DNA of 64,000 nucleotides from an uncultured Clostridium sp. Its GTDB lineage: Bacteria; Bacillota; Clostridia; Clostridiales; Clostridiaceae. Positions 36,303 to 44,968 of this stretch are shown here, piece after piece. How positions within the stretch are numbered: position 1 is the first letter of the stretch; each line of letters starts with the position of its first letter. A program made the translations under genes and the position numbers. Where the stretch lies: positions 1 to 64,000 of the forward strand of contig NZ_CAMQZG010000004.1 of NCBI RefSeq assembly GCF_947039605.1, read 5' to 3'. The notes beneath the pieces were generated by a model. That model was not told the DNA's origin. It saw nothing but the letters and a program-made list of their open reading frames with translations, and ran no database searches.

Positions 36303-38354
36303 CTATTTTTTTATAACCTTTTTAGCCATTGCATATGTTATTGCAGTGTATAAGATATAAATTATCAAAGTTAATACAAGTGTTATTGGAACTAAGTTAA
36401 AATCATTCATAAAATCCCTTCCAAATCCCCATGCTACTGAAAATACTACAAAGTTAACTCCTGCAAATATAAATGGAATCGCAAATCTTATAATTATTTG
36501 TTTTAATAAGTTAGAGTTTATTTCTTTTTCATTCACACCAATATTTTTAAGTGTGCTATATTTTTCTTTTTCTTCGCTTGTTTCTATTAAAACTTGTAGT
36601 CCTACTAAAACTACTGACCCAACTAAGAAAATAATACCTATATATCCTGATGTAAATCCTGATATTACTTTATTTTGAGTTTGTCCTAATCTCTCTCCTA
36701 CCACACTATTTATCATAAAGTTATTAAGTGGTCCTGTATAAATTGGAACATCAAGGTCTAATTTTTTTTGTACTTCTTTATTACTTATAAATTTATCTAG
36801 TTTAGTACTCAAACTTTTATATGCTTTTACTGTATTGTATTCTGTTTTTTTTGCTTTAATTTGAACCATAGGTCCCCATTCATTTAGTTTATAATTACTC
36901 ATTGGTATCTCTTTACCATTTTCAGTTATTTTAATATGTGAACCTTCATTTAAAATGCTTATTTTTACTGGTAGAATTATTGTAAATTGATCTGGCTGAT
37001 AATTATTTTGATAATTTTGCATAATTTGCACCTGTGCATCTTTATATGTTTTCCCTGCAAATTCAAAACTTTGCTTTTTACCTATACCATTAAAATATTT
37101 TGCTGACTTTTCATTATTTGCAATTATTATTGTTTGGTTTTGCCCTAGCTTAACTTCTGGCTTTCCAATCATTTTCATGTATTTGTTATACCAATCAAGA
37201 GTCATTACACTTAAACTATCATAGACTCTGTGACCTTTATCTCCTGTAACTTTTACATTTCCCTGTAAGTCTATATTAAGTCTTGATGTATAGTCATATT
37301 CCTTGTTAGCCCCTGAATTATCCATAATATAAGCAAAGTCTGATGGACTATTTATCCCTATTATAGGTGCTATAGTTGCATCTACTCCTGGCATAATATT
37401 TTGAAGATTTAATCCTTTTTGACTCTGCATTGCTGTTACTATTCCAAACATTGATATAAATAATAAACTAGAAGTTATTATAGAAGTTATTATTATTCTA
37501 TTTATATTTGTTTTTAATTGGCATGTAGAAAATATATTAATTCCTTTTAGAAAAACTTTTTCATTTTTAGATATAACATGAATTATTATATTAACAAGTC
37601 CTATCATAAAGATAATTGTTGATACAATAGCCATTCCTCCATTTACAAAAAAGCCTTGTTTTATTTCAAGATTACCAAGCATCCATACATAATAAGTGCT
37701 ACATACAGCTATAATTCCTATAATTAAAGTTATAATACTTGTAACTAATCTCTTTTGTAATAAGAAACTTCCTTTCTTTCGCTCTGTTAATGTATTAGAT
37801 ATTTTTTTACTAGCAAAGCTCATATTTATAATCCCAACTACTATAAATACACCTATAAAGTAAACTACTGTTTCAATTAGAGCCTCTAGTGAAAATATAA
37901 ACTTATAATCTGCACTTCCAAGCCCTACAGTATGTAACATTCCAAAGAGTATTAACTGTGATAATACCACTCCACCTATAATTCCAATTACAAGTGCTAT
38001 TATGGCAATTAATATTGCTTCTAAAAATAAAACTCCTGCTACGCTTTTTTTACTCATTCCAAGACTTAGACAAACTCCAATTTCTTTTTTTCTTCTTTTT
38101 ATAAAGAATGAATTAGAGTAAATAATAATGATAGCAAGTCCTATCATTACTAAAGCAGATATTACAATTTTAGTATCCACCATACTTCTAGTTTTAAATC
38201 CACTTAAACCTCCAAGTAAATTTAGAATATAATTTGCTACATCAGTTGATGTAAAAGCAAAAAATATACTTACTATTACTGTTATAGTGCTAAAGTATAA
38301 TATATAATCTTTTAAATTGTTTTTTATATTCTTTTTAGCTAGTTCAAAATACAT
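36303..38354 (-). CDS. BceB-like ABC transporter permease, copy 2
   Basis: A 683-residue paralogue of the downstream gene, starting MYFELAKKNIKNNLKDYILYF-type sequence, with coupling motifs KRRKKEIGVCLSLGMSKKSV (~90) and EEKEKYSTLKNIGVNEKEIN (~600). The large external domain (about 320-555) differs more between the copies than the membrane parts, suggesting different peptide ligands. It is first in the two-gene unit. A TTACA-N4-TGTAA palindrome lies 94 bp upstream, as expected for control by a BceR-like regulator. Confidence 0.85.
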   Translation of the reverse strand: MYFELAKKNIKNNLKDYILYFSTITVIVSIFFAFTSTDVANYILNLLGGLSGFKTRSMVDTKIVISALVMIGLAIIIIYSNSFFIKRRKKEIGVCLSLGMSKKSVAGVLFLEAILIAIIALVIGIIGGVVLSQLILFGMLHTVGLGSADYKFIFSLEALIETVVYFIGVFIVVGIINMSFASKKISNTLTERKKGSFLLQKRLVTSIITLIIGIIAVCSTYYVWMLGNLEIKQGFFVNGGMAIVSTIIFMIGLVNIIIHVISKNEKVFLKGINIFSTCQLKTNINRIIITSIITSSLLFISMFGIVTAMQSQKGLNLQNIMPGVDATIAPIIGINSPSDFAYIMDNSGANKEYDYTSRLNIDLQGNVKVTGDKGHRVYDSLSVMTLDWYNKYMKMIGKPEVKLGQNQTIIIANNEKSAKYFNGIGKKQSFEFAGKTYKDAQVQIMQNYQNNYQPDQFTIILPVKISILNEGSHIKITENGKEIPMSNYKLNEWGPMVQIKAKKTEYNTVKAYKSLSTKLDKFISNKEVQKKLDLDVPIYTGPLNNFMINSVVGERLGQTQNKVISGFTSGYIGIIFLVGSVVLVGLQVLIETSEEKEKYSTLKNIGVNEKEINSNLLKQIIIRFAIPFIFAGVNFVVFSVAWGFGRDFMNDFNLVPITLVLTLIIYILYTAITYAMAKKVIKK

Positions 38355-38398
38355 AATTTTTTCTCCTCTTTTGTTAATTCTCTTTTGTTTCTAAACTT

Positions 38399-38404
38399 AT
38401 TATA
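38399..38404 (-). promoter_or_regulatory. Predicted -10 of the permease pair
   Basis: TATAAT on the minus strand 45 bp before the ATG of copy 2. The -35 region (about 38420-38427) is poor, as expected for a promoter that needs an activator bound just upstream. Confidence 0.5.
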
Positions 38405-38447
38405 TATTTTTCCATTATTTTCACATATTGATTTACCTTTCACCAAC

Positions 38448-38463
38448 CTTACAAATTTGTAAG
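38448..38463. promoter_or_regulatory. BceR-type operator (perfect palindrome)
   Basis: CTTACAAATTTGTAAG is a perfect 16-bp palindrome containing TTACA-AATT-TGTAA, the motif described for BceR-like response regulators. Flanking CCAA and TTGG extend the symmetry. It lies just upstream of the expected -35 of the permease operon. The BceR-like gene at 41868 is the natural candidate to bind it. Confidence 0.7.
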
Positions 38464-38549
38464 ATTGGTATGTAATCTATGTTATTTTCATTTTATATTT
38501 TCACAATAAAAAATGATGAAATTAATACTAATTCCACCACTTTTATTTA

Positions 38550-39320
38550 TTATATTGTGAAGACTAAATTAAGCCCAAGTTCTGTTGCCATATCATATGC
38601 TTTTACTACTGCTTTATCCCACATATGTTTTGGGTTATGACAGTCAGATGATACTATAACTTTAAGGTTCTCTTCCTGTGCTCTTTTCCAAAATTCCATA
38701 TATGGATATGTATATCTCTCTCCATCAGAGAATACTCTTAGCCCTCTTCTTATTCCATTTGCATTAAATTCTATAACTATATTAGATTTTTTTATAGCCT
38801 CTATTAATATCTCAATAGCCTTACTGCAATTATCATCAAATGGAAAATCATTTATAAATATTACATCTGGATGTGCAAGTAATTTAAAATAATCTGTTTC
38901 AAGAGCCTTTTCAACTGACTTTGCATATCTAATATAATCCTGTGTTGATTCTAATTTAAATGTATTATAAAACTTTTGGTCTTCCATAAAATAATGTTGA
39001 CCTAAAACTAGATAATCTATTTTAAGTTCTTTAAAAAGATACTCATAATAATCATGATATTTTTCATCATACTCTGATTCAAACCCTGCTAATATTTGAA
39101 TCTTATCTTTATACTTGTCCCTTACTCTGAAGCATTCATTTAAATATGGTTTAACCTCTGAATACATCATTCTATTTCCTGACTTATCATCAGGATATGC
39201 AATGTGGTCACTAAACCCAAGAACAGAAAGATTATTTTCTATCGCAGCTTTAACATAATCTTCTTCTGTTCCATTTGCATGAGTACATCTATATGTATGT
39301 GTATGGTAATTAACTCTCAT
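38550..39320 (-). CDS. Histidinol-phosphatase-type PHP protein (HisJ/HisK family)
   Basis: A 256-residue PHP-domain phosphoesterase: NYHTHTYRCTHANGTEEDYV at the N terminus, LGFSDHIAYP at ~33, ILAGFESEYDE at ~78, LLAHPDVI at ~148 and VSSDCHNPKHM at ~231 provide the metal ligands. It resembles HisK histidinol phosphatase, but no his genes are near, so the natural substrate is uncertain. ATG at 39320 fits the GGGGTGA site; GTG at 39329 overlaps it. It sits between the permeases and the sensor kinase. Confidence 0.75.
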   Translation of the reverse strand: MRVNYHTHTYRCTHANGTEEDYVKAAIENNLSVLGFSDHIAYPDDKSGNRMMYSEVKPYLNECFRVRDKYKDKIQILAGFESEYDEKYHDYYEYLFKELKIDYLVLGQHYFMEDQKFYNTFKLESTQDYIRYAKSVEKALETDYFKLLAHPDVIFINDFPFDDNCSKAIEILIEAIKKSNIVIEFNANGIRRGLRVFSDGERYTYPYMEFWKRAQEENLKVIVSSDCHNPKHMWDKAVVKAYDMATELGLNLVFTI

Positions 39321-39405
39321 ACCTTTCACCCCATTTCTTTTATTTATTTTAAGTTCTTTACTTATATTTTAACATGCTTAGTAAAATTCTTAAAATATAC
39401 TCTCA

Positions 39406-40422
39406 TCAAATTATCTGACTACCTACTCCACCAATAGGAATTATAAGTTCTACTTTTGTATATTCACCTTGTTTTGAATCTATTGAAAGTCCTACTGCAA
39501 GACCATCACAAAGCTTCTTGCATATATAAAGTCCCATCCCTGTAGACTTTGTAAATTTCCTTCCATTCTCCCCTGTAAACCCTTTTTCAAATACTCTATT
39601 AATATCTTTTTCTGATATTCCAACACCATTATCATATATTGATAGCCTAACTGCATTTTCTAATTTTTCAGAGAATATTTTAACCTTTGCTCCATCTATT
39701 TTGGAATATTTTATAGAATTTTGAATTATTTGATTTATAATAAATTCAAACCATTTTTCATCTATAAATACCTCTTCCTCTAATGATTCTAGCTCTAATG
39801 ATATTTTTTTACCTATAAAATCTTTTGCCCTTCCTCTAACTACCTTACTTACAAGTGCTTTTAAGTTTATCTTTCTAATGATATAGTCTTTTCCTACATC
39901 ATTACTTCTAGAATAATATAAAACTTGTTCTATAAAGTCATCTACCCTGCTTAGCTCTATAGCAATCTTTTGCGTTATATCATTATTATTATTGTCTATT
40001 ACAAGACTTGCTGATGCAAGTGGTGTTTTAATTTCATGAACCCATGCTTCTATGTAATCTCTATAATCTTCTGATTGAATTTTATAATCTCTTACATGTT
40101 CATTCATTGATTTATTACTTTCTCTTAGAACTTCATGTATTAATTGCCCCTCAAAAAAACTCGGCTCACTTACTACCTCAAGTACAAGATATTTTTTATC
40201 TAATCCTTTGCTTACACTTAATAGATTATTATAATAATTTTTAATTTTTAAATACTCAAAAAATATATAAATTCCAAGTGGTACAAACCAAATTATAAAT
40301 ACTAAAAATATAACTACAAAATCAAATTTAGTTATGACAAGCGTACTTGAAACAAGCAAAAAAGATACTAAGTTTATAATCAAAAAACCAAGTCTATCTG
40401 TTAAATAATTTTTAAAAGTCAT
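39406..40422 (-). CDS. BceS-like intramembrane-sensing histidine kinase
   Basis: A 338-residue kinase with two membrane segments near the N terminus (about 12-31 and 35-54) and almost no external loop, the design of kinases that read out a BceAB transporter rather than a ligand. The phosphorylated histidine is in EAWVHEIKTPLAS at ~131. ATP-binding motifs: N-box INQIIQNSIKYS at ~230, DNGVGIS at ~268 and GMGLYICKKL at ~303. Partner: the regulator at 41868, separated by a NERD-domain gene. Confidence 0.88.
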   Translation of the reverse strand: MTFKNYLTDRLGFLIINLVSFLLVSSTLVITKFDFVVIFLVFIIWFVPLGIYIFFEYLKIKNYYNNLLSVSKGLDKKYLVLEVVSEPSFFEGQLIHEVLRESNKSMNEHVRDYKIQSEDYRDYIEAWVHEIKTPLASASLVIDNNNNDITQKIAIELSRVDDFIEQVLYYSRSNDVGKDYIIRKINLKALVSKVVRGRAKDFIGKKISLELESLEEEVFIDEKWFEFIINQIIQNSIKYSKIDGAKVKIFSEKLENAVRLSIYDNGVGISEKDINRVFEKGFTGENGRKFTKSTGMGLYICKKLCDGLAVGLSIDSKQGEYTKVELIIPIGGVGSQII

Positions 40423-40480
40423 CTAATCACCCACTTTCTCTTATATTTATTTTATCATATAATCTAAAGAACTAAAAAAA

Positions 40481-40503
40481 CTAGGAATCATTATGATTCC
40501 TAG
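40481..40503 (-). terminator. Terminator of the NERD-domain gene
   Basis: CTAGGAATCAT pairs with ATGATTCCTAG, followed by TTTTTTT on the minus strand, 9 bp after the gene. The kinase downstream must therefore have its own promoter. Confidence 0.85.
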
Positions 40504-40511
40504 CTTTATAT

Positions 40512-41639
40512 TTAAACTGCATTTTTTATATCTGATTTATTTATACAATTGTATATCTCAATAACCTCATCTTCACTCAAAATGTTATTACATTTACTTT
40601 CAAGATAATTTATAAGACTATCAACTCTAACAATTGTTTCTTTAGCATTTTCTCTGCCTTCTATGATTGTATTTTCATTTGCGATTACTATAACCCCTTT
40701 AACCAAGCCTTTTACTAAAAACCCTTGGTCTATAAGAAATTCTTCTAGCACTCTTTGATGTCTATATAATTGAAATTCTGGATTTTGCATCCCTTTTTCC
40801 ATACCAGTGATATTATCTTTTCTAGTCCAATCACCACTATCTTGGATTTGAATTTTGCATCCATTTTCTCCACCAATATTTTTAACTTCAAGATGATATA
40901 TTCCACTTTTTGAAATAACTATATTATCAAATTGCTGAACCTCACCAAGTCCTTTTAATCTTACATTGTTTATTACACCTACATTTGCTAACCATTTTAA
41001 TGTATAGTTTACTTTTGCTTCCCCTGTTCTTCCAGAGTTTAAAGTATTTGTTTGTCTATTGTTTCTATTTAAATTTTTTGAAGTATAATTTCTTCTTCTA
41101 TTTAAATGACCTGTCTCATTTAAAGGTCTAGATCCATTTAAATGTCCTGATTCATCTAAAGATGTACTTCCTATATTTCTTCTGTTATTTAAAGTTCCTG
41201 TCCCTTTATTATTTTTTTTATTATTTAAAGTTCCAGTTTCCTTTTTATCATTATTCTGCACTAGATTATTTGTTTTATTTGAAAGCGTTCCAGTATTTTC
41301 TTTCTTATAAGAATCTAAAACCTCTGAATTTGCTTTTATAATCTTATTGAGATATTTTGTATCCTTTAAGCCTTTTCTAATAAGCATATGCTTTAATTCT
41401 AACTTCTTTTGATCATCAATATCAATTTCAAGCATTGCTATATGTAGAACTTTTCTAAGCTTTGTCCAAGTATCTGGATTATTTTTTGACCTACCAACAC
41501 TATATTTACAACTTTTCATAAACCTTAATAAATTTTCTTGTGTTGGATTTTTTATAAACCTACTAGCTAAAATTAAATATAGCTCATTTAGAATTATAAA
41601 ACCTATTAAGCCTATGATTATAAGTGACAAGATTAACAT
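40512..41639 (-). CDS. NERD-domain protein with a repeat linker
   Basis: A 375-residue protein: an N-terminal membrane segment (residues 2-24), a charged helical region, a low-complexity linker at about 118-205 of degenerate GTLNN/GHLN units, then a NERD (nuclease-related) domain from ~206 (GRTGEAKVNYTLKWL, FDNIVISKSGIYHLEVKN with the D...ExK nuclease-like core). NERD proteins are thought to act on DNA, but activity is rarely shown. It lies between a kinase and its regulator with its own terminator, so it may be an insertion into the Bce locus. Confidence 0.75.
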   Translation of the reverse strand: MLILSLIIIGLIGFIILNELYLILASRFIKNPTQENLLRFMKSCKYSVGRSKNNPDTWTKLRKVLHIAMLEIDIDDQKKLELKHMLIRKGLKDTKYLNKIIKANSEVLDSYKKENTGTLSNKTNNLVQNNDKKETGTLNNKKNNKGTGTLNNRRNIGSTSLDESGHLNGSRPLNETGHLNRRRNYTSKNLNRNNRQTNTLNSGRTGEAKVNYTLKWLANVGVINNVRLKGLGEVQQFDNIVISKSGIYHLEVKNIGGENGCKIQIQDSGDWTRKDNITGMEKGMQNPEFQLYRHQRVLEEFLIDQGFLVKGLVKGVIVIANENTIIEGRENAKETIVRVDSLINYLESKCNNILSEDEVIEIYNCINKSDIKNAV

Positions 41640-41764
41640 AATTGCTTAACGTCCCCCCTTTGATAAAACTTTCCATTACTAAACTTATGCTATCGCACAC
41701 TTGATTATACCATTTTTTTCCTAACAAATTCCATTTTATTGAATTTTATATGTTAAGTTTATAA

Positions 41765-41784
41765 AATAAAAGAGCTCTTTTATT
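41765..41784 (-). terminator. Terminator of the BceR-like gene
   Basis: AATAAAAGAGCTCTTTTATT is a 20-bp perfect palindrome followed by TTATAAAC on the minus strand, 84 bp after the regulator gene. Confidence 0.65.
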
Positions 41785-41867
41785 AATTATCCTTTTGTTG
41801 TATACTTATTTTTTATACCCATATTTTAATAAAAATAGTTATTAAAGGTAATTATTTTCTATATTGT

Positions 41868-42548
41868 TCATTCTGACATTATGTACCCAAGTCCTCTTCT
41901 AGTTTCAATTGCCCTACTAATTCCAACTGACTCTAACTTTTTTCTTAGTCTAGTTATATTTACAGAAAGTGTATTATCATCCACAAAGAAATCTGTTGAC
42001 CAAAGATAATTCATTAAATCTTCTCTTGAAACTATCTTATTTTTATTTTTTATAAGATAAGCTAATATCTTCATTTCATTTTTACTTATCTCAGTTCTTT
42101 TTCCACCATTTTTATTAAGTATTTCACCACTCTCTAAATTAAGTTCTAATGTTAAAAATGTAAGTTTTGAATTATCCTCTGTATTTCCCTTACTTCTTTT
42201 TAAAACAGCTTCGATTCTTGCAAGTAAAATCTGAGTATTATAAGGCTTTGTTACAAAGTCATCTGCACCAAGGTTCATACTCATAAGTTCATCTATTTCA
42301 CTATTTCTACTTGTAACAACTATAACTGGTATATTACTCTCTTTTCTAATCTCTCTACAAATATAATATCCATCAAAAACAGGTAAATTAATATCAAGTA
42401 GAACTAAATCGCCCTCAGCTTTTTTAATATCTTCTATTACATTTTCAAATCTATCAACTGCTATAACCTCATATCCATTTCTCTCTAAAAAAGTTTTAAG
42501 TTCTTCTCTTATAACTTCTGAGTCTTCTACTATTACTATTTTATGCAT
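41868..42548 (-). CDS. BceR-like response regulator (OmpR family)
   Basis: A 226-residue regulator: receiver with acidic pocket VEDSE, phospho-aspartate in LVLLDINLP (~52), VTSRNSE (T/S switch) and DDFVTKPYN (Lys), then a winged-helix DNA-binding domain ending RRGLGYIMSE. All receiver residues are intact. It most likely binds the TTACA-N4-TGTAA palindrome before the permeases. Start ATG follows AGGGAGATG spacing. It is terminated before the NERD gene. Confidence 0.88.
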   Translation of the reverse strand: MHKIVIVEDSEVIREELKTFLERNGYEVIAVDRFENVIEDIKKAEGDLVLLDINLPVFDGYYICREIRKESNIPVIVVTSRNSEIDELMSMNLGADDFVTKPYNTQILLARIEAVLKRSKGNTEDNSKLTFLTLELNLESGEILNKNGGKRTEISKNEMKILAYLIKNKNKIVSREDLMNYLWSTDFFVDDNTLSVNITRLRKKLESVGISRAIETRRGLGYIMSE

Positions 42549-43071
42549 AACATCTCCCTACTAAATTAATATTCTATATCTTATTTTTTAATTTTATTAT
42601 AGCATTTAATTTCTTTCTATTTCATGTATAAAATCCTTTATTTTTGATTGCACTTACTATTCTCAATTGAAAATTCTTTTTTTAATTTTCCTTATTCCCC
42701 TGTTTCTCTATATTCAAGTCCCCTCTTATCATTTTCGATAATATCATATCATTTAACTGATATGGCTTTATCAATTAAAAAGTCATTTTTAATTGTATTT
42801 TTCAATCAATTTGATAAAAAATATTGCATTTTTATATTAATTTCAATATTTTATAGCTAATATTTTATATTTTATAATATATAGTTATATTTCATTGTAT
42901 TTTTAATACTTTTATTATAGTTTAATTGATAATACTCTAATTATACTCAATTGATAATATTCTCATTTTCAGTTAAATTATAATCAAGACATGAAACAAA
43001 AAAACAAAATGAAATTAAATACTTTATATATAAAATTAAAATACATTTGAGAGAAAGAGGAGATTTTTATT
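42549..43071. promoter_or_regulatory. Divergent control region with repeated TTGATAA motifs
   Basis: A 523-bp gap between the regulator gene and the His-rich gene. AATTGATAAT(A)CTC occurs at 42924-42937 and, as AATTGATAATATTC, at 42949-42962, 25 bp apart. Related TTATCAATT and AATTTGATAA forms occur near 42767 and 42808. They could be sites for a metal-responsive repressor of the His-rich gene (inference). A TATAAT lies at about 42979. No gene seen. Confidence 0.4.
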
Positions 43072-43332
43072 ATGAATAAAGAAGCTACAACACACCACCA
43101 CCACGAAACTACAGATCACACTGGAACTTGCCACTGCGGATGTTCAGAGCACAAGCATGGTCATGAAGCTGGTCACCACCACCACGAGAAAGATTCACAC
43201 ACTGATACTTGTCACTGTGGATGTTCAGAGCACAAACATGGTCATGAAGCTGGTCACCACCACCACGAGAAAGATTCACATACTGATACTTGTCACTGTG
43301 GATGTTCAGAGCATAATCACGCTCACAACTAA
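43072..43332 (+). CDS. His/Cys-rich metal-binding repeat protein
   Basis: An 86-residue, hydrophilic protein. Starting at Cys20 it consists of a 27-residue unit CHCGCSEHKHGHEAGHHHHE-KDSHTDT repeated two and a half times, the third ending in SEHNHAHN. Histidine makes up about a third of it and nine cysteines come as three CHCGC motifs. It has no signal peptide or membrane segment, so it is probably a cytoplasmic metal store or chaperone (Zn, Ni, Cu or Co cannot be told apart). Start follows AGAGGAG. It is a single gene with its own terminator. Confidence 0.75.
   Translation: MNKEATTHHHHETTDHTGTCHCGCSEHKHGHEAGHHHHEKDSHTDTCHCGCSEHKHGHEAGHHHHEKDSHTDTCHCGCSEHNHAHN
43129..43332 (+). repeat. 81-bp tandem repeat in the His/Cys-rich gene
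   Basis: Units at 43129-43209 and 43210-43290 are almost identical, with a partial third at 43291-43332. The near identity suggests recent duplication and possible variation in unit number. Confidence 0.85.
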
Positions 43333-43344
43333 TTTTGAAATAGC

Positions 43345-43380
43345 AAAAGACAGTTTGATACAACTCAAACTGTCTTTTTT
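43345..43380 (+). terminator. Terminator of the His/Cys-rich gene
   Basis: AAAAGACAGTTTGA pairs with TCAAACTGTCTTTT, followed by further T. It lies between converging genes and also suits the ribokinase gene. Confidence 0.85.
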
Positions 43381-43396
43381 TATATTTTTATTATAA

Positions 43397-44311
43397 TTAG
43401 TAAATTAATTTTACAGCCTCTTTTAATTCTTCATATGTTGGCATCCCTGACTGTGCACCAAATTTTGTTACAGATATTGTTGCTGCAAGACTTGAAAACT
43501 TTATAGCCTCTGATATTTCTATTCTTTCTGCAATGCAACAAGCAAATACTCCATTAAAAGTATCTCCTGCCCCTGTTGTATCAACAACCTCAACCTCTAT
43601 ACAAGGTACTGTTTCTATTTTACCCTCTTCTATATATGAAACACCAAAACTTCCTCTTGTCACTATAAGTCTTGTTTTATTTTCACTTTGCCACTTTATC
43701 ATTTCCTCTTCTAAAGTTTCAAAACTACTTAAATCTTTACCTACCATAATTTCAAATTCAGTTTCATTTGGTGTTATAAAATCTGTATTACTTAAAAGTT
43801 CTTTATCTATATCTTTTGCTGGCGCTGGATTTACAATAGTTTTCACTTTATATTCCTTTGCAATGCTTAGGGCAAGTTTAATAGTTTCTGTAGGTATTTC
43901 AAATTGTGTTACAAGAACATCAGCCTCTTTTATAATCTGTCTAAAGCTTGAAATAAGCTCTTTATCACACATTTCATTTGCACCTGGTACAACTATTATA
44001 GAATTATCCTTTGAAGTTTTAATTATTGTTGCAACACCTGTGCTTATATCTTCTTTTTTGATGCAACAAGTATTTATATTTTCTAATTTTAATTGTCTTA
44101 TTAAATCCTCACCAAAAGTGTCTTTTCCCACACTTCCAATCATAGATACACTTTCTCCAATTCTTGCTGCCGCAACTGCTTGATTTCCACCTTTACCACC
44201 TGGGAAATAGTTCATTTCTTGACCCATTAAAGTTTCTCCCATTTTAGGCATTCTTTTTGCACTCACAACTAAATCCATATTAATACTTCCAACAACAACT
44301 ATCTTCTTCAT
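43397..44311 (-). CDS. rbsK: Ribokinase
   Basis: A 304-residue PfkB-family sugar kinase: VVGSINMDLVV at the N terminus, FPGGKGGNQAVAAARIG at ~37, NPAPAKDID at ~184 and the catalytic VDTTGAGDTFNGVFA at ~247. It phosphorylates D-ribose at O5. ATG at 44311 is chosen over 44317 because AGGAGG lies 8 bases before it. No ribose transporter is adjacent, so it may serve nucleoside-derived ribose. Confidence 0.85.
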   Translation of the reverse strand: MKKIVVVGSINMDLVVSAKRMPKMGETLMGQEMNYFPGGKGGNQAVAAARIGESVSMIGSVGKDTFGEDLIRQLKLENINTCCIKKEDISTGVATIIKTSKDNSIIVVPGANEMCDKELISSFRQIIKEADVLVTQFEIPTETIKLALSIAKEYKVKTIVNPAPAKDIDKELLSNTDFITPNETEFEIMVGKDLSSFETLEEEMIKWQSENKTRLIVTRGSFGVSYIEEGKIETVPCIEVEVVDTTGAGDTFNGVFACCIAERIEISEAIKFSSLAATISVTKFGAQSGMPTYEELKEAVKLIY

Positions 44312-44531
44312 ATTCATATCCTCCTAAATTTTTCATCTTTTGTTTATCTCTTTCTTATTAATTAAATTATATCAAATATAAATTTTAACATTGCTAACAC
44401 TATGTAAATATATAAATATAAAATGAAAACATTTAAATCCATTTTTATTGTATAATTATCTACGATAAAACAACTATTTGACACAAAGTTATATTAAAAT
44501 AAGTTAACTAAAATAATAAGGAGTGCATTAA

Positions 44532-44873
44532 ATGTTTGGTTTAAAAATAGTAAAAGAAGATGAAGTTAGTATAAATTGCCCAATTCAGGCTCTTGGTGCG
44601 ATTATAGGAAAAAAATGGGTTGGAAAGATAATTTGGATGCTCAGAGATGATAAAAAAAGATATGGTGAACTACAAAGAATGCTACCTGGCTGTAGTAAAA
44701 AAATGTTATCTCAACAATTGGAATTACTTATAGAATATAAAATTGTTATTAATGAAAAATTTGAAGAAAAAAATAAAATAGAATCCTTTTATTTTTTGAC
44801 TCCCAAAGGACAAGATTTAGTACCTGTAATTCACGATATGATGGCATGGGGAAGTGATGTTATGGGGTGCTAA
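44532..44873 (+). CDS. HxlR-family transcriptional regulator
   Basis: A 113-residue winged-helix protein: INCPIQALGAIIGKKW at the N terminus, MLRDDKKRYGELQRMLPGCSKKMLSQQLELL as the recognition region, and FYFLTPKGQDLVPVI. The N-terminal cysteine before the helix is typical of HxlR/YodB proteins, some of which sense thiol-reactive compounds. It is divergent from rbsK but probably controls another gene. The start follows AAGGAG. Confidence 0.88.
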   Translation: MFGLKIVKEDEVSINCPIQALGAIIGKKWVGKIIWMLRDDKKRYGELQRMLPGCSKKMLSQQLELLIEYKIVINEKFEEKNKIESFYFLTPKGQDLVPVIHDMMAWGSDVMGC

Positions 44874-44968
44874 TTTTAGTAGTAACTAAAAAGTGCCTAA
44901 TTGTTAGTCCACTTCAAAGATAGTATATTTAAAATAAGATAATTACAAAATTCAAATATTACTTAGAG

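Noticed and set aside
42648..42860. 70-codon plus-strand frame in the divergent control region
   Set aside because: AT-rich, Phe/Ile/Ser-rich translation, no ribosome site and overlapping repeated operator-like motifs.
43109..43363. 84-codon minus-strand frame opposite the His/Cys-rich gene
   Set aside because: Mirror of the tandem repeat; no ribosome site, and the plus-strand product has the metal-binding pattern and a proper start.
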